Positions 1 through 12,010 of a DNA stretch of 64,000 bases are shown piece after piece. The position numbers were made by a program, and so were the translations under genes. The DNA comes from Engraulis encrasicolus (taxonomy: Eukaryota; Chordata; Actinopteri; Clupeiformes; Engraulidae), in the NCBI RefSeq assembly GCF_034702125.1, contig NC_085876.1:1764725-1828724 (forward strand). Reading direction: 5' to 3'. Below the pieces are notes generated by a model that was given only the letters and a program-made list of their open reading frames with translations, made no database searches and was not told where the DNA came from. The first letter of the stretch is position 1, and each line of letters starts with the position of its first letter.

Positions 1-203
1 GTTATGTCTTAATTGATGAAAACAACTTAACATGTAAACCCACAGCTATGGGTGGTAATGGGTGTACATGTTCTGTCTGTACACAGGTACACACTTCTTC
101 ACCATTCTATTCTTTCCTAGTTTTATCCATTCCACTTGTATTTGTTCTGTCATCATGTACCATGGAAGTTGGTGTACATACGGTAGGCTCCTGCAGAGTT
201 AAC

Positions 204-214
204 GTGTGCGTGCG

Positions 215-284
<70 letters not shown>
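204..284. repeat. (GT)n microsatellite
   Basis: A nearly pure GT dinucleotide run preceded by interrupted GTGC units. Both strands give apparent reading frames (poly-Cys/Val or poly-His/Thr) that are artefacts of the repeat. The flank at about 299-345 carries the unit described at 23378-23600. Confidence 0.95.
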
Positions 285-288
<4 letters not shown>

Positions 289-298
289 TGTATGTGTG

Positions 299-345
299 CA
301 TGTTTTTTGACGACTCGTCTCTATTTTTGTTTAGTGGAGCTGGAG
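299..345 (+). repeat. Single copy of dispersed minisatellite unit
   Basis: The segment reads ...ttttttgacgactcgtctc... followed by ...tttagtggagctg. It matches the units at 23378-23600 and 25520-25675, where it again lies next to a GT-rich run. It looks like a repeat module consisting of a GT tract plus this conserved 45-bp core. Confidence 0.75.
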
Positions 346-563
346 CTGTCATCTCGCTTGTCTGCACTGGAGGAGAAATGTCACATCCATCCACCCACCC
401 ACCCACACACTGAGCCACTCTAGCCTTACTGGCTCGCTTGATAAGTGCTGGCTCGCTGTCTAAACATGTGAATGACAAACATAGTCATTGGAGTGTCATT
501 TAATATCAGCGACAGGTGACAGATTGCAGAACAAATAGGCCTACTCTAAACTCTATTGCCCTT

Positions 564-566
<3 letters not shown>

Positions 567-600
<34 letters not shown>
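567..600. repeat. (GA)n microsatellite
   Basis: Pure GA dinucleotide run of about 34 bp. Confidence 0.95.
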
Positions 601-601
<1 letters not shown>

Positions 602-2368
602 GTATAGGGGAATGGGTAAGAAATGGAGAGGTAAAATAAGTTTTTCAATTTCTGATGAAGTTGTTGGATCTAAGTCAGATGTATGAACCAGAGCCACATA
701 TGGTATGAATACAGCATGGCTATAGATTTCAATAAGGAGTTTAAGACGACAAGGATTTTTTGGAGCAGGTCCATAACTGAGACAGACAAAAACACAGGCA
801 GCCTATTAGTTTTATTCAGTTGTCCAGAGATGACTAAAGCATCCACACCTATACAGCAAACTTCAGTAATCAAAGGTGTGAGAAGTATATTGCATTGCAC
901 GGAAGAAAAGTTCGAGTGAAAGTAAGCAAATCTGCACATCACAGCAGTCCACAAAATGGCCAATCCCCAAATCCCACATGCGCTTCTCAGAGGCATACCT
1001 AATTCCTCTCAAGGGTCTTTTGGGGAAATCCACCGAGCTTTCACTGAGACCTGACAAAGAGAATGAAAATTGATTTTTTTAAAGAGGTGATTTTCTGAAG
1101 GAGAGCAGGTCCAGAACAAAACAACAAGGGTCACAGCATAAATTACATCCAATTTGGTCTACAGTAGAAATGCATCAGGGACGTGCACAACAGGTTGGAG
1201 AGAGCTCTTGGAGAGAGCGGACAAATTACACATCCACACCACATCAGGGCCAGATGAACTTCTATGATTAAATGAGTTAGATGTTCTGTCATCAGCACCG
1301 GTTCTTCAGTCAGTGTATCTTGCAGCTTGAATTATAAGCGTTTCTTGAACAGAAATGCAAGGATCAAGTATTCATCTGTCAAGACTCTTTAATAAAATAG
1401 AAAAGCTGTGTACCGTACTTGAGCTTTTTCAGCAAACAGTGAATTGGAGGGCCACCGATTCTATCTGCAAGAGAGGACTACAGCAGGAATACAGTACATG
1501 TGCATTCTCCCTCTGACTAACCTTATGTTTATGGTTCCCTGAGGTTTTACGTCATGGACTCTTAAGCGTCATGTAATGGCAGTAATGATGCTGTATTATA
1601 CGGGATATGGAGAGAGGCTGAATAGTTCCCATGGTTCCCACTACACACAGACAAAGATGCTGATACCCCACCAAGGAGAACATTAACAAGGAACCTATTT
1701 ACTCTCACACGCGCACACACCATACTACTTTGACCTTACTAATGAATCCCTCCACTTCCTCACTCCTAATGCCTGTGGAAATGTGTCTGCTTTTAAGGAC
1801 CCTAATGCTTATGCAAGTTAACCTTCAAAGAAACCTTCAACCTGCATTAATATCCATGGAAATAAAGATGCTTTTATGTCTATATGAGAATAAATATACC
1901 TTGATGTCCATGGGAATATAGCTGCTTTAATGGCTATGGGTAAGGGTGGCTTGATGTCTACATGTAAGCATGGCTTGCCTTGACCATGAAGGACAATGGA
2001 TACAGGATGCAGTTATGTCTTCATAGCGTCATGCAGAGAGGACATCATAGCCATCATTACATATGACTGAGGGTGTGTGTCGGGCCTGGTGGGGTGGTGG
2101 AGTTTTGAATCTCTAAATGTTTCCCCGTTGATTACATGGCACATGAGGGCAGGCTTCTGTGTGTGTGTTTGTGTGTACTACATCAATCCTACTTCGTGAG
2201 GCCACTGCTATTGGAGCACACCCAAATCCTGGACCCAGGGCCGTCCCAAGGGGGGTGCGAGGCCCTTGGTGAACTTGATGGATTCGAGGCCCTTTTCAGG
2301 ATAACCCATTTCTCACATTCTTTCGTAGCCAGGGAGGGAGCATTGTAATTATTATTAATAATAATCAT
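601..2368. other. Intergenic DNA, no gene recognised
   Basis: Only short, low-quality reading frames occur here, none with a domain I recognise. At 2176-2226 a stretch resembles, inverted, 50290-50340 (a 'ccactgctattggagcacacc'-type word). From 2239 the sequence resembles a hAT terminus (agggccgtcccaagggg), but I find no partner end or target duplication. Confidence 0.5.
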
Positions 2369-2518
2369 TTAAAGTGATACTGTCCCATTTTTGGAAATAA
2401 GCTTATTTGACACCTCCCCTTGAGTTAAATAATAGGGTTTTACCGTTATCCTGTACTTTCAACCGTTTTGTAGCTATGGCAGTGCAAATTTTACCTCCAA
2501 GCTAGCAGTTAACATTGA

Positions 2519-2559
2519 GTCCTATGAGACCAGTTAGCCGTCAGCTGGTCTCATAGGAC
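2519..2559. repeat. Perfect hairpin inside the outer element's left arm
   Basis: GTCCTATGAGACCAG and its reverse complement are separated by about 11 bp. The right arm lacks it, so it was added after the two arms formed or was lost from the right arm. Confidence 0.85.
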
Positions 2560-3625
2560 CAGGGCTCTAAATGAACACACGCCAACCCGCCAAACACTGG
2601 TGAAAATTCATTTTGGCTAGTAGAAAAAAATAACTACCCGCTACAGTAAATTATGAACGGTAACCCGCTGCTATGACGAACTTTAGACTGCGAGATTTCC
2701 TACACTACCCATGGACACTAGCGTCACGACGTAGCCTCCCACCGTGGACAGCCCCTAAAACATGGATCGTTCATTTCGGCCAATCAGATGACTTAAGCGA
2801 CAGATCCCATAGAAGCGGCAGGTCCGGTGCTGACAGCGGCAACTCCATGCTGTGCGCGCCAGGACTGAAAACATTTCAGACGATGAGCCTTCTGTCAGCT
2901 ACGCTCACACTATTCTGACAGGCAGCTCTCCTCCTATGCTCTTGTCGCTTTCGCTACAACCTTTTTAACGTGACTGCTATTAGGCCTATTAGGCTAAGCA
3001 CGAACCTTACTGTAACAGCCTTTTTGAACGCGAGGGCCTGACCGTTTCAATAACAGGACTTACGCAGATTATGCCCACGGCTACTTCTGCTCTGTAAGCC
3101 AAGGTTCTCTGTGTTGGTGAATGCTTGTAGTAGGCCTAGGCCTAATTGTAACAGAAGCCTAATACTAGTGACGTTAAAAAGGAGTGGTTGTGGAACGAAA
3201 TTGCGACAAGGGCAGAGGTGGAGAGCTGACTGTCAGAGTCGTGTGACCGTAGAGCTGTCAGTTGTACTGTTCCGAGTCCTGGCGCAACTAAGTTGGAAAG
3301 CCCACGCCATCGGAAAAAGAAAAAAAAAACGACGACGACGCTATGGAAGTATCAAAGGAAACGAAGATTCCCGTGATATTATTTACTTTTAGTTAAACAT
3401 AGGCTTCTTGTCATTTTGTTGCGCATGGTAGAGAAGAGCTGCTCCTCTCTCCTCTCCTTTTCCTCTCATCTCTTCGCCTTCCTTCCTTGGGGTCTGTGTA
3501 TGTGAGGTTTTGTAGTGTTTGGCTGTGTGTTTGACTGTAAGTTAAAGGTCTGTTATGTGAGTGGCTTCTGTGATGTGATTCACTGTTTTCAGAGGAATGG
3601 AATGAAAACGAATGAAATTGATTAA

Positions 3626-3801
3626 AGCGTACCTCCGGGATTTTGGACACCGGACCTCATTTCCGAGTCAGCCAGGGTGTAAACAATGTGTCCAGAACGT
3701 TTTTGTCAAATTTCATGCAGTCCTTGTGAATTCGCATGTCCATGTTGCTAAGCTAGCGAAAGTGAACGGGAATGGTAGTAGCCTGCCCCCAAAAATAGTC
3801 T
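3626..3801 (+). repeat. Left 176-bp terminal inverted repeat of the Kolobok element
   Basis: Matches the reverse complement of 11835-12010 base for base by eye. Identity stops at a T/C difference at 3802 and weakens after about 3806. Confidence 0.92.
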
Positions 3802-4070
3802 CATCCTATTCAGTTAGCCCTAAAAGCAACTCAATTATCATGCCAGGTTATCGATGCGAATCTGTGTGTTGATAGAGTGGTTTAGACCTTGCAATCATGT
3901 TTGACCACCATCATCAACTTGTGTTCCCTGATTTGAAAGTTTGACAGCCGCGGAGTGATATTCCTAGTACAAATCTTACCGGCTCTAGCTCTGACGTTAG
4001 AGAGCGCTCGAACCGCTAGTCCAAAAGTTTGTTTTGCTCGCAGTTGTCGCATCTACGACCACGACTAATC

Positions 4071-5110
4071 ATGGCAATGTTTGGAGAACCCGACGCTTTT
4101 GTTGACGAGGATGAGGAATTGCATTTCTCCAACGAAGCATACATGTACGAGCCAGAATATACAGACGAGGAGTTGAGAGAGATGGATTTACGCAGGGCTG
4201 AACGAGAGAGCGCGTTTGTAGAGGCAGCCGCCCCAGAAGCTGTAGCAGAGAGCCGGGATAGAAGAACCGGGGTTTGGTGGTGTCGGTGCGGAAACTGCAA
4301 AGCAATGGAGACGGAAGACGAATGTTTTTGCTGCAAGGAGTGGGACCTCGTCACCCCCCAGATGCAAGAGCTGGAGCTGGATGCGTCCTTTCACAGTCTA
4401 GATGTGTCTGGTCAAAGCACATCTCAAGATGTTTGCATAACTGAGCACCAGGACTTCATACCGCACCTCAATCGCGGAGTGCTAGAAACATTCTTCTTAG
4501 TGGATAAGATCAATTGGAAAAAAAGACCGAAACCCGCTGGACCCAATGGCCAGTTGTCAATGCGGTGAGTGATGTTTAGTCATTACAAAATATTGACCAT
4601 GAACGCATTCTTCCGTGCACGCTACTTCCCTATCATACTTATTGCACATCGTATTTTTATACAACAACATTGTGCACGCCATCAGCGTCTAGTGTTATTA
4701 GGGGTAGGCCTACTCTGTATATTATAGCCCACAGTAGCCTACTTGCACGCAGCCTGTTGAAAACAAGTTCACTGAAAACTAGGCAGCCTATGTATGTAGT
4801 AGCCTACAACTAGGCTTATAGTAGGCTATTACATAGACAACTATATTTGAACCACTTTTATAACATCAACAACAGTATTCTACTTTGTAGGCTACATACT
4901 TGTACCTAACTCCCGTTTTGTTTTAGGCAGTACCGATTGGTGGCCTATCGGATTATCCTAGAATGGGCGCTGAAAGGGACACAGCTGGGGAGAGGACAAC
5001 GGCGTGTTCTTCCATCATGTGTTGTGAACTGCATCCGAAGTAAATACCCATCGGCAACAGGTCAATATGTTGGCTTCCGAGAAGCACAAGATGCCCTGAC
5101 TCTGTTCTGA
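4071..5110 (+). CDS. P2X7 ballast-domain-like protein (transposon-encoded)
   Basis: Two exons (4071-4564 and 4927-5110) join across a GTGAGT...TTTTAG intron to give 678 nt, 225 aa. The N-terminus is acidic (EDEE; EYTDEELREMD). A cysteine cluster follows: WWCRCGNC at about residues 69-76, then CFCC at 85-88 and KEW. Exon 2 supplies QYRLVAYR, a W-rich stretch, LPSCVVNCIRSKYP and GQYVGF near the C-terminus. This order (WCxCGxC, CC, YR, LPSC, IRxxFP, GxYxGF) is that of the zinc-binding cytoplasmic ballast domain of vertebrate P2X7 receptors. No transmembrane segment or ATP-binding ectodomain is present, so it is not a channel. The start could also be the in-frame ATG at 4029; 4071 is chosen because the acidic segment begins there and ATGGCAATG is a good context. 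AATAAA signals lie at 5720 and 5752. Its role in the transposon is unknown. It could be a DNA- or protein-binding accessory factor, or a passenger. Confidence 0.85.
4565..4926 (+). other. Intron of the ballast-domain gene
   Basis: GTGAGT donor and a T-rich TTTTAG acceptor. The splice preserves frame and joins two blocks of the same domain family (SMR to QYRLVAYR), which strongly supports the boundary. Confidence 0.85.
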
Positions 5111-5119
5111 TATGCTATG

Positions 5120-5846
5120 TCACATATATTCATTGCCATTCTCAACAAAGACCTAACAATTTGTTATAGATGACACTATCATTTCTCTTTGATCATAATT
5201 TCACTATTGCAATTTCTCTTTGGACATAACTTCACTAAAAAGCAAATGATTGCTCTTGCTCTTTACATGTTATTACAAATATTACTCTGATGTTTGTAGT
5301 AATGTGACACACCTAGGCATTATTGTGCAAATGTCTCATTACATACACCATGTCATTTTCAGCAAAGGTCAAACAACATAGGCCTATATGATTACAGATC
5401 ACAATACCATGGTGGTCTGACTTTGTAAAATTGTATTTACTAAAACTAACGGCACTTTACATGGCATTCCAATAATATTCTGTGAACAATAATGTGACAC
5501 TTCAACACACATTGTATAACTGTCATTATAAACAACTGTACAAATTTCACCAACACTTTGATTGTATTACTTTTTATACTTTTGTTCTGTCAAAAACGTG
5601 ACATGTCAACACAAATTGGATAACTATGTCATTATAAATAACTGTTAAAAAAAACTCACTAAGACTTTGATACTACTATTTATACTTTTGTTTTTTTTCT
5701 CCCTACATTTGCATGACACAATAAAACAAAAACAGTGTGTGTAAGTATATAAATAAAAAGAACTTTGCTTTTCAACCTTTGTCTTTTCACTAGTTATGAC
5801 ACTGTATTTAGCACACCATAACAAGAATCACACAAACAGCACGATT
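5120..5846. other. AT-rich spacer between convergent genes, with degenerate tandem repeat and poly(A) signals
   Basis: Two imperfect units of about 110 bp (about 5487-5583 and 5584-5693) share 'tgtcattataaa', 'actttgat' and 'ttatacttttgtt' words. AATAAA occurs at 5720-5725 and 5752-5757, placed to terminate the + strand gene. No coding signal is seen. Confidence 0.65.
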
Positions 5847-8800
5847 TCATCTTGTATCAAAACGGGAAACATGCTCTTCAATGGCTTGATCTTTATCCGG
5901 TCTTGGGATGGCAGCTATATTGGCAGGTATAGTCGATGGTTGCTGGACAGAGGAGCTTGGATCTTTTAACTTGACTGTAGGATCCATACGCCTTTCTAGG
6001 ACCCTCTCCACCAAATCCGTCCGGAACGTCTGTGTGGTAGGCTCGTAAATCTTCCTTGCCACCCATTTCTTGCTTTGTTTCGGATAGACTAATTTGAATC
6101 TTGGGTTCCCTAAGAGAGTTGAAATACACAGACACAAAATCAAATCAAGGTTTGGTGAGCGCATTTGCAGTGAACTATCTTACAATATTCAATATCACAA
6201 TATGCTGCTGAGTAGACTGACCCTCTGAGGTTGTAGCTTGTTCGCGGCCAACATTCTCGTTGTGGTCCATCACTGAGAGCAGGGTGCGTGCCTTCATGAA
6301 GCTGTAGAAGAAGTGAAGCCTCTTCTGCGTGTACTTCAGCATGGAACTATGGTAAACTTCCAAGGCTCCTGCAGATTATATGAGGCAGAGGTGTCACAAT
6401 TAAAAGTAAACAAATATGTGTGGTGTAATTACAACAATAGCACATTATATATCATAATAGCATTATATAGGCTAGCTGTTACACCATTTACTCAATTGTA
6501 CCTAATGAGAGACTGTGCTGTTACTGAAAAACAGTGAAAACCTAACACGGACACACCACAAACTTGATCAAACCAGTGCAGAGTTAGCTGATGGTAAGTA
6601 CACAGGTGTACTGGTTACTCAGATATGGTACCTGTGCTGGAAGGAAAATATGTTTTGGTTTTGTTTTTTACTTTTACTTTTGACACCTCTGATAATAGGT
6701 CATTACAACCTTGTGAATGTTATGTGAAGTTTTGATAAACCAAGACTGTAGGCATGATTCTTGTAGTCGAATATTCAATGTGTTGTGATACCAAAGAAGT
6801 AAAAGGAAGAAGTAGAAGTACTGTTATGGATGTAATTACAGCACAAGCACTGTGCTGCATAGTTGCAATGTATGTAATACACAAGTATGTAATACACTAC
6901 TAGTTTCATAATTTCATCCATAACAGTACTTCTATGCCTATTTTATACATCTGTGTGATACACAGTGGTGTGTCTAAGGGAGACACTAATGCAAATTACT
7001 AAATGGTAGCAGGAGGCATACCGGTGTGTTGGAAGAGTGTCATCTGGTTGAGGTCCTTCAACAGGTTCTTGTTCAGAATGTGTTCTGAAAGGGTCTTGAA
7101 GGCAGCTGAGTCTTCCTGCAGCCACCTCTTCCTTTTCTGCTGCTCTTCAGTGAGGTCCTGGTGGTAGCAAGTCCTCTCCACTCCGTCGTCATCCTCCCAG
7201 CGATGTATGCCGCAAACGTGGTGAAGAATAGATGTCCATCTGCGTTTCAGCTCCTGTCACCATATGTAGTACATTGACAAACAGTTCAGTAACACAATTC
7301 AGTTGTACATCAACAATTCCGTTGGCTTTTTTTTTTAAAAAAGGTGTACTTACCGTTGCATCACCACCACATGTCTGGCAACACCACCACAGGTGATTAG
7401 TGATGGACTTCAGCCAAGGTTGCAGATCTGTGTTCTTTTTTATGTTTGCTGCCACTGTCAACTTCTTTTTCAGACCTAAAAAAGGGGTTACAACAATGGG
7501 GAGAGAGCAGATGGGCAGGGTGAGCCGTCAACCATATATCCATGCATTTTCAGAGTGTAACTGTTGGTCCGCCACTCTGGGCTTGAACCCGCCACCTCCT
7601 AGTCAAAGCATCATTTTGGGTATGGGAGGCACAGCATGATAGACATAGATAGATAGACATAGATAGATAAAGGACCAGTACGACAGCTCAGCACTACTGA
7701 TACTGTATGTGGCTTCAGGAGGGAGGTTTACTAACGTTCCACGCCACCCTCTGCTAATTGGCGTCCATTACAAAACCTTACCTTTCACAACATGCCAAGG
7801 GTCAAACTGGTGCTGTATGCCGGGGTACTGTTCTCTCATAAACTTCCTGATGGAAGGAGATCTGTCTGTAGTGATAACATCCACTCTGACTCCTGCCTGC
7901 AGCAAACGGTCCAGACACCTCTGAAAGCCCAGTTTCTCCATGGCTGGTGAACTTGTGGTCTCTGACACCTTTTGTACAGTGATGACAACCAGTATACATG
8001 ACATTACTTTAATTTATCACATTTATACCACCAATCACTTTACATCATTCACCCCCCACCTACATAAACAATTGAAATGAAGGAAAAATTATATTCAAAA
8101 ATTATATGAATGAATGTATTTTTACCTGAACTAAATCCACCATGATTATTTCTTTTGTTTCGTTGTTCATGAAACTGTAAGTTGTGTATTTGGCGCTGTG
8201 CCCAGGTGAATCTGAACGACCATCACCGCAGATTGAGAGTCCTTCATCAACAGTCAGTCTTTGGAGATTTCTGATGGAATCTTCTTGATAGTCACGATAA
8301 GCTTGTTCAATCACTGGTACGAGGTAGACTTTTTGCAGCTCATAAAATGTGGTCTTCTGTGGGATTTGCAGATTGAGTACTTCCGCCCAGTCAGATATTT
8401 CAGTAAAAGTAGAACCTGTGAACAGGATAGATGAGGCTACCAGGAGATTGTTTTCTGCCATTCCACGCCGGAGAGGACATGACTCCCATTCACCCGAGTG
8501 TCCTTGCAAACACATCCACTTGATATGAATACGGCTCCCAGTAGTGGTGACTTTTCTATCTTCCTCTTCAATCACAGCTCCACACTGGTGGCATGTCTTG
8601 AAGAGCTGCATAAGATTGAATTCGTTGACGATCCATTTCTTCTGTGACCAGTTGTTGGCTGCTGGAGTAGAGGGTGTGTCTGCTTGATCACTGCCTGAGG
8701 TAGGGGAGCTTGACTGGCTGGTAATTGGGGCATAACTGCTGTCTATCGGGTGGCTAAAGGAGGCCTCAAATGAACTCATGCTCTGGTCCTGTGGGTTGCC

Positions 8801-10288
8801 ATGACTTTCCAGTGTTGTTTCCTCCTTAGAAAACAGAATAATACAAATGAATATACACATATCAAGTGCAGTGAAAACCATACTTATCAACAGTGAGCCT
8901 GAATAGAGAGTGATTATGAACTACATCCAAACCTGTGCCTTATTGTATGATGAAATCTCAAAGACACTGCACGGACATTATATCCACATTCATATCCATT
9001 CTTACTAGGGCTAAATCATGTGGCAGAGCTAACTTGAAATAGCAGACCGGAAATTATGTATGTAAGGGTATGAGATAAGATTGAAAAGGATGATGAATTA
9101 TAAGGTGAATAGTGTGACAGTGTAACAACATTGTCACCAGTGTATGATCATCAATTTCTAAATAGTATTAGTAGTTTAGTTTAGTAGTTTGAGCTCAATG
9201 TCTTACTTGTGGTGTTGGCAGTTGAACTTCTGTTGCCTGGCCTGACACTGCACAATGGGTCTCCTGAAAAATAAACAGAAATTATGAAGTTGACATGTTG
9301 TCTCAGAGCACAAATTTATGAATGAATAATTCAAAAAAATCAACCAAATACCTCAGTTGATCTGAGAGGAGGAAACGCAAAATAGAGGCCAGATGATGAG
9401 CGTTGCTTCTGTGGACGTGGCACTGCCGGTTCCGGGGAAGTTAGGAAAAACGGCAGCCCACCAGAACGCCTGGCTGTATCCATGGAGGATGATGGTCCAG
9501 GGGGATCCTTTGTTGGTGTGGACAGTAGTGCAGCATCCATCCCCTGTGCAAACTTTTCAGAAAACATTTTAAAATTAATGATATAGAAAGCCGACATGAG
9601 TGCACAAATAATACCATCACAGAGAGACTTTGTCTCTCAAAACCAAATATGAAAGGAAAGCAGCTGTGGGCAGCCATGGTGTATTGGATAGGAAGCTGGA
9701 CTGTATATCTCCCCACCCTTACTAATCCCTACTTCCCTCCATGGGGGAAGCGCCTTGAGAAAAACACCTGCTACCCCTACACTAGGGACTGTAATCAATA
9801 TCCAGTAATATGTCAGTTGCTTTGGATAAAGAATCAACTGAACTAAGTGTAATGTTATGTTATGTGAGGCAAACAAGAATACCAATACAGCTGTATAGAG
9901 ACGTATAAAATAGAAGTACAGTTATGAGTGAAATTACAAAGTATATGACATAGGTGCAGGGACCCAGAGGGGACCAAAGACATAGAAAGAGGGATCCCAA
10001 GTTGTACTGACAGAGCGCTGGTCTCATGAGTGGCCTGTAGTGCAGCCCTATGAAAACAACAGGGTGCCGAGCTAGTGGACCAGCAGCCCAGGACCTCTGG
10101 AGACGGAAGGTCTGGTTGCTAAGGGCTGCCTGATGGAAAATTACAAAGTCTGTAGGTCAGTGAAAGAGTCCGTAAGTCAGTAGAAGGTGGTGTTGCTGTG
10201 GTGGTGGTCGTGGTGGGGGGGGGGGTGGGGGTGCAGCTCACCAACAACAAGAAAGGGGCTGAACTGTCAGAGACATCAGGCTGAGGAG

Positions 10289-10321
<33 letters not shown>

Positions 10322-11566
10322 GTCAATATTGTTTGGTGTTCTGTGCTTTCCCTGTGCCCTGTTCCCTGCCTCCTATTGGTTGGAGGCAGCTGGGGGTTAG
10401 CATGTTGTTCTAGTTCCAAGTTTCCCTGAGTGATGTTTGGCTGCACTATCTTTCGAGTATGATCAGACTGTTTTGGAGACTAATACATTCATGAGGAATA
10501 ACACCATCTCTCATCGTCCTTCTCAGTACCAGGAAACACATGCAACATACTTCCTAGTAGTAGAACTAATAGTAATCTTAAAAAAAAATCACTAAAAAGT
10601 GTGCCGAGTGCTCCGGTTATAACTTATCTAGTCACTGACATCGACTGTGAACATCACAAGGGCTGAAGAGCAAACGTCCTTTATGTCATAGTAGGCTAGC
10701 GTTTTCACATCCAACTTTTCTACAGAGCAAACTCCAACATCTTTCAAGTTTGTAAAACTGAACGTTTTCCCCTCTCCCTGACCTCGCTCGCAAACACCAA
10801 GAGCAATGCTCCGACTTCGTCGTCAACCTTTCGTATCATTGAAAACATATGCCATGACAATGTTTGGTTGTCACTAGAGATGCCGTGTCTACAGAGCATT
10901 GCATGTTGGCGAACAGAACAGTGCACTCATCTCTTCTAAATCCCTTTCATCCTCCCATTCCATCTCGTCTCAAAAACATTCCATGTAATAGCTACGACCG
11001 ACAGTATTTCACTTGTCAATGTCAAGCCAGATCACATAGCGTTACGTAACTTACGAATACACAGGAATACGGTATAGCAAATGATTTCTAATGCCATTTG
11101 TTACAGCAATTACACAAACAACAGTAAAGCATTACAACATGCAAATACAAAAATGATAACTCCTAGCCCAAGTTTTGGCTAACGTAGGCGAAGTCATTAT
11201 CACTGAACCGCTACCATCATAGACGCAGAAAGCATAGCAACAAACCTGTTCTTCGGAGACTGTTGGTGCCACAGATGTTTTTCGTAGACCTGGGGAGGCG
11301 ATTGGCACCGCAGACACTTTTAGAGTTATCCTTATAGGCCTAAATCTAGACCTCGTGAGGGTCTTTGTGAAGTCGCCAGGACTTAAGTGGTCACTGCAAA
11401 GCACCCGGGTACGGAGCCTCTCCATCGGTGTGTTGATGTCTAGTCCTGCGGCCAGGAGCCAGAGTTTGGTTCTTTCCACATCTTTCACTGGAAAATAATG
11501 GAAACTTGCCGATACCCATCTGTGGGCTTTATTATTACAGTTGGTATATGCACACTGAAGTACCAT
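5847..11566 (-). CDS. THAP-domain Kolobok transposase, nine exons
   Basis: The exons (minus order) are 11566-11246, 9543-9352, 9263-9207, 8824-8126, 7968-7782, 7475-7354, 7253-7022, 6368-6222 and 6109-5847. Every junction is GT-AG, phases match throughout, and the joined frame has no stop (about 739 aa). Exon 1 encodes a THAP zinc-binding DNA-binding domain: C5, C10, C57, H60, with P26, W36 and F66. A proline/serine-rich linker follows, then a CxxC/CxxH-containing region (TCHQCGAV, WMCLQGH). Candidate DDE catalytic residues are D391 (ICGDGRSDSPGHSAKY), D458 (VITTDRSPSIR) and E607 (GALEVYHSS). The WHVVK segment and WWCCQTCGGD match this transposase type. The protein should bind the terminal repeats through THAP and cut and paste the element at TTAA. 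Intron 1 holds a SINE and a GT tract. Exon 2 has alternative upstream acceptors, so the linker is the least certain part. Confidence 0.88.
9664..9858 (+). mobile_element. tRNA-derived SINE in transposase intron 1
   Basis: Begins with a tRNA-like head containing a consensus A box (TGGTGTATTGG) and a degraded B box. It continues with the common fish SINE body (gcgccttgag.aaaacacctgc; gtcagttgctttggataaag) and ends in a TGTTATGTTATG tail. Insertion in an intron leaves the transposase frame untouched. Confidence 0.75.
9960..11130. other. Remainder of transposase intron 1
   Basis: Contains a (GT)n tract at 10291-10322, a G-rich run near 10206-10231, and no recognised coding sequence. Short minus-strand frames near 10744-10926 lack any domain. 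Confidence 0.5.
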
Positions 11567-11834
11567 GTTGCGATGTCGTTGGATTTTAATCCGCTATTCG
11601 ATCCAAAAGCAGTTGTAGAACTAGCCTTGCGGCTCCCTGAAGTGGGTGGGTACATCACATCTAAAGAGAGCGAAGTAAAATTCCGCTGACCCCGAGAGAA
11701 TAGTCCCTCAACATGCCAAAATTCACGCAGTGCAAGGTTGGTTTGATTTCAAACTTCATTTTATCAAGACACATATTTACACCTGCAGCCTGGCATAATA
11801 AAGGTTTTGTTTTGAATGTGGTTTAAACTGGATA

Positions 11835-12010
11835 AGACTATTTTTGGGGGCAGGCTACTACCATTCCCGTTCACTTTCGCTAGCTTAGCAACATGGACAT
11901 GCGAATTCACAAGGACTGCATGAAATTTGACAAAAACGTTCTGGACACATTGTTTACACCCTGGCTGACTCGGAAATGAGGTCCGGTGTCCAAAATCCCG
12001 GAGGTACGCT
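11835..12010 (-). repeat. Right 176-bp terminal inverted repeat of the Kolobok element
   Basis: Partner of 3626-3801, followed directly by the TTAA target duplication at 12011-12014. Confidence 0.92.

Larger units (their letters stand above)
3626..12010. mobile_element. Complete two-gene Kolobok-type DNA transposon
   Basis: The element is 8,385 bp. Its terminal inverted repeats (3626-3801 and 11835-12010, starting AGCGTACCTCCGGG) appear identical over 176 bp. It is flanked by TTAA at 3622-3625 and 12011-12014, the target duplication typical of Kolobok and piggyBac. It carries two convergent spliced genes: a ballast-domain protein (4071-5110, +) and a THAP-DDE transposase (5847-11566, -). The THAP-plus-DDE protein points to Kolobok rather than piggyBac. 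Identical ends and unbroken reading frames suggest recent activity. It sits inside another TTAA element. Confidence 0.92.

Noticed and set aside
107..478. Open frames of poly-His/Thr or poly-Cys/Val through GT tracts (also at 30876-31249, 39105-40104, 47481-47982)
   Set aside because: They are translations of dinucleotide repeats with no independent coding signal.
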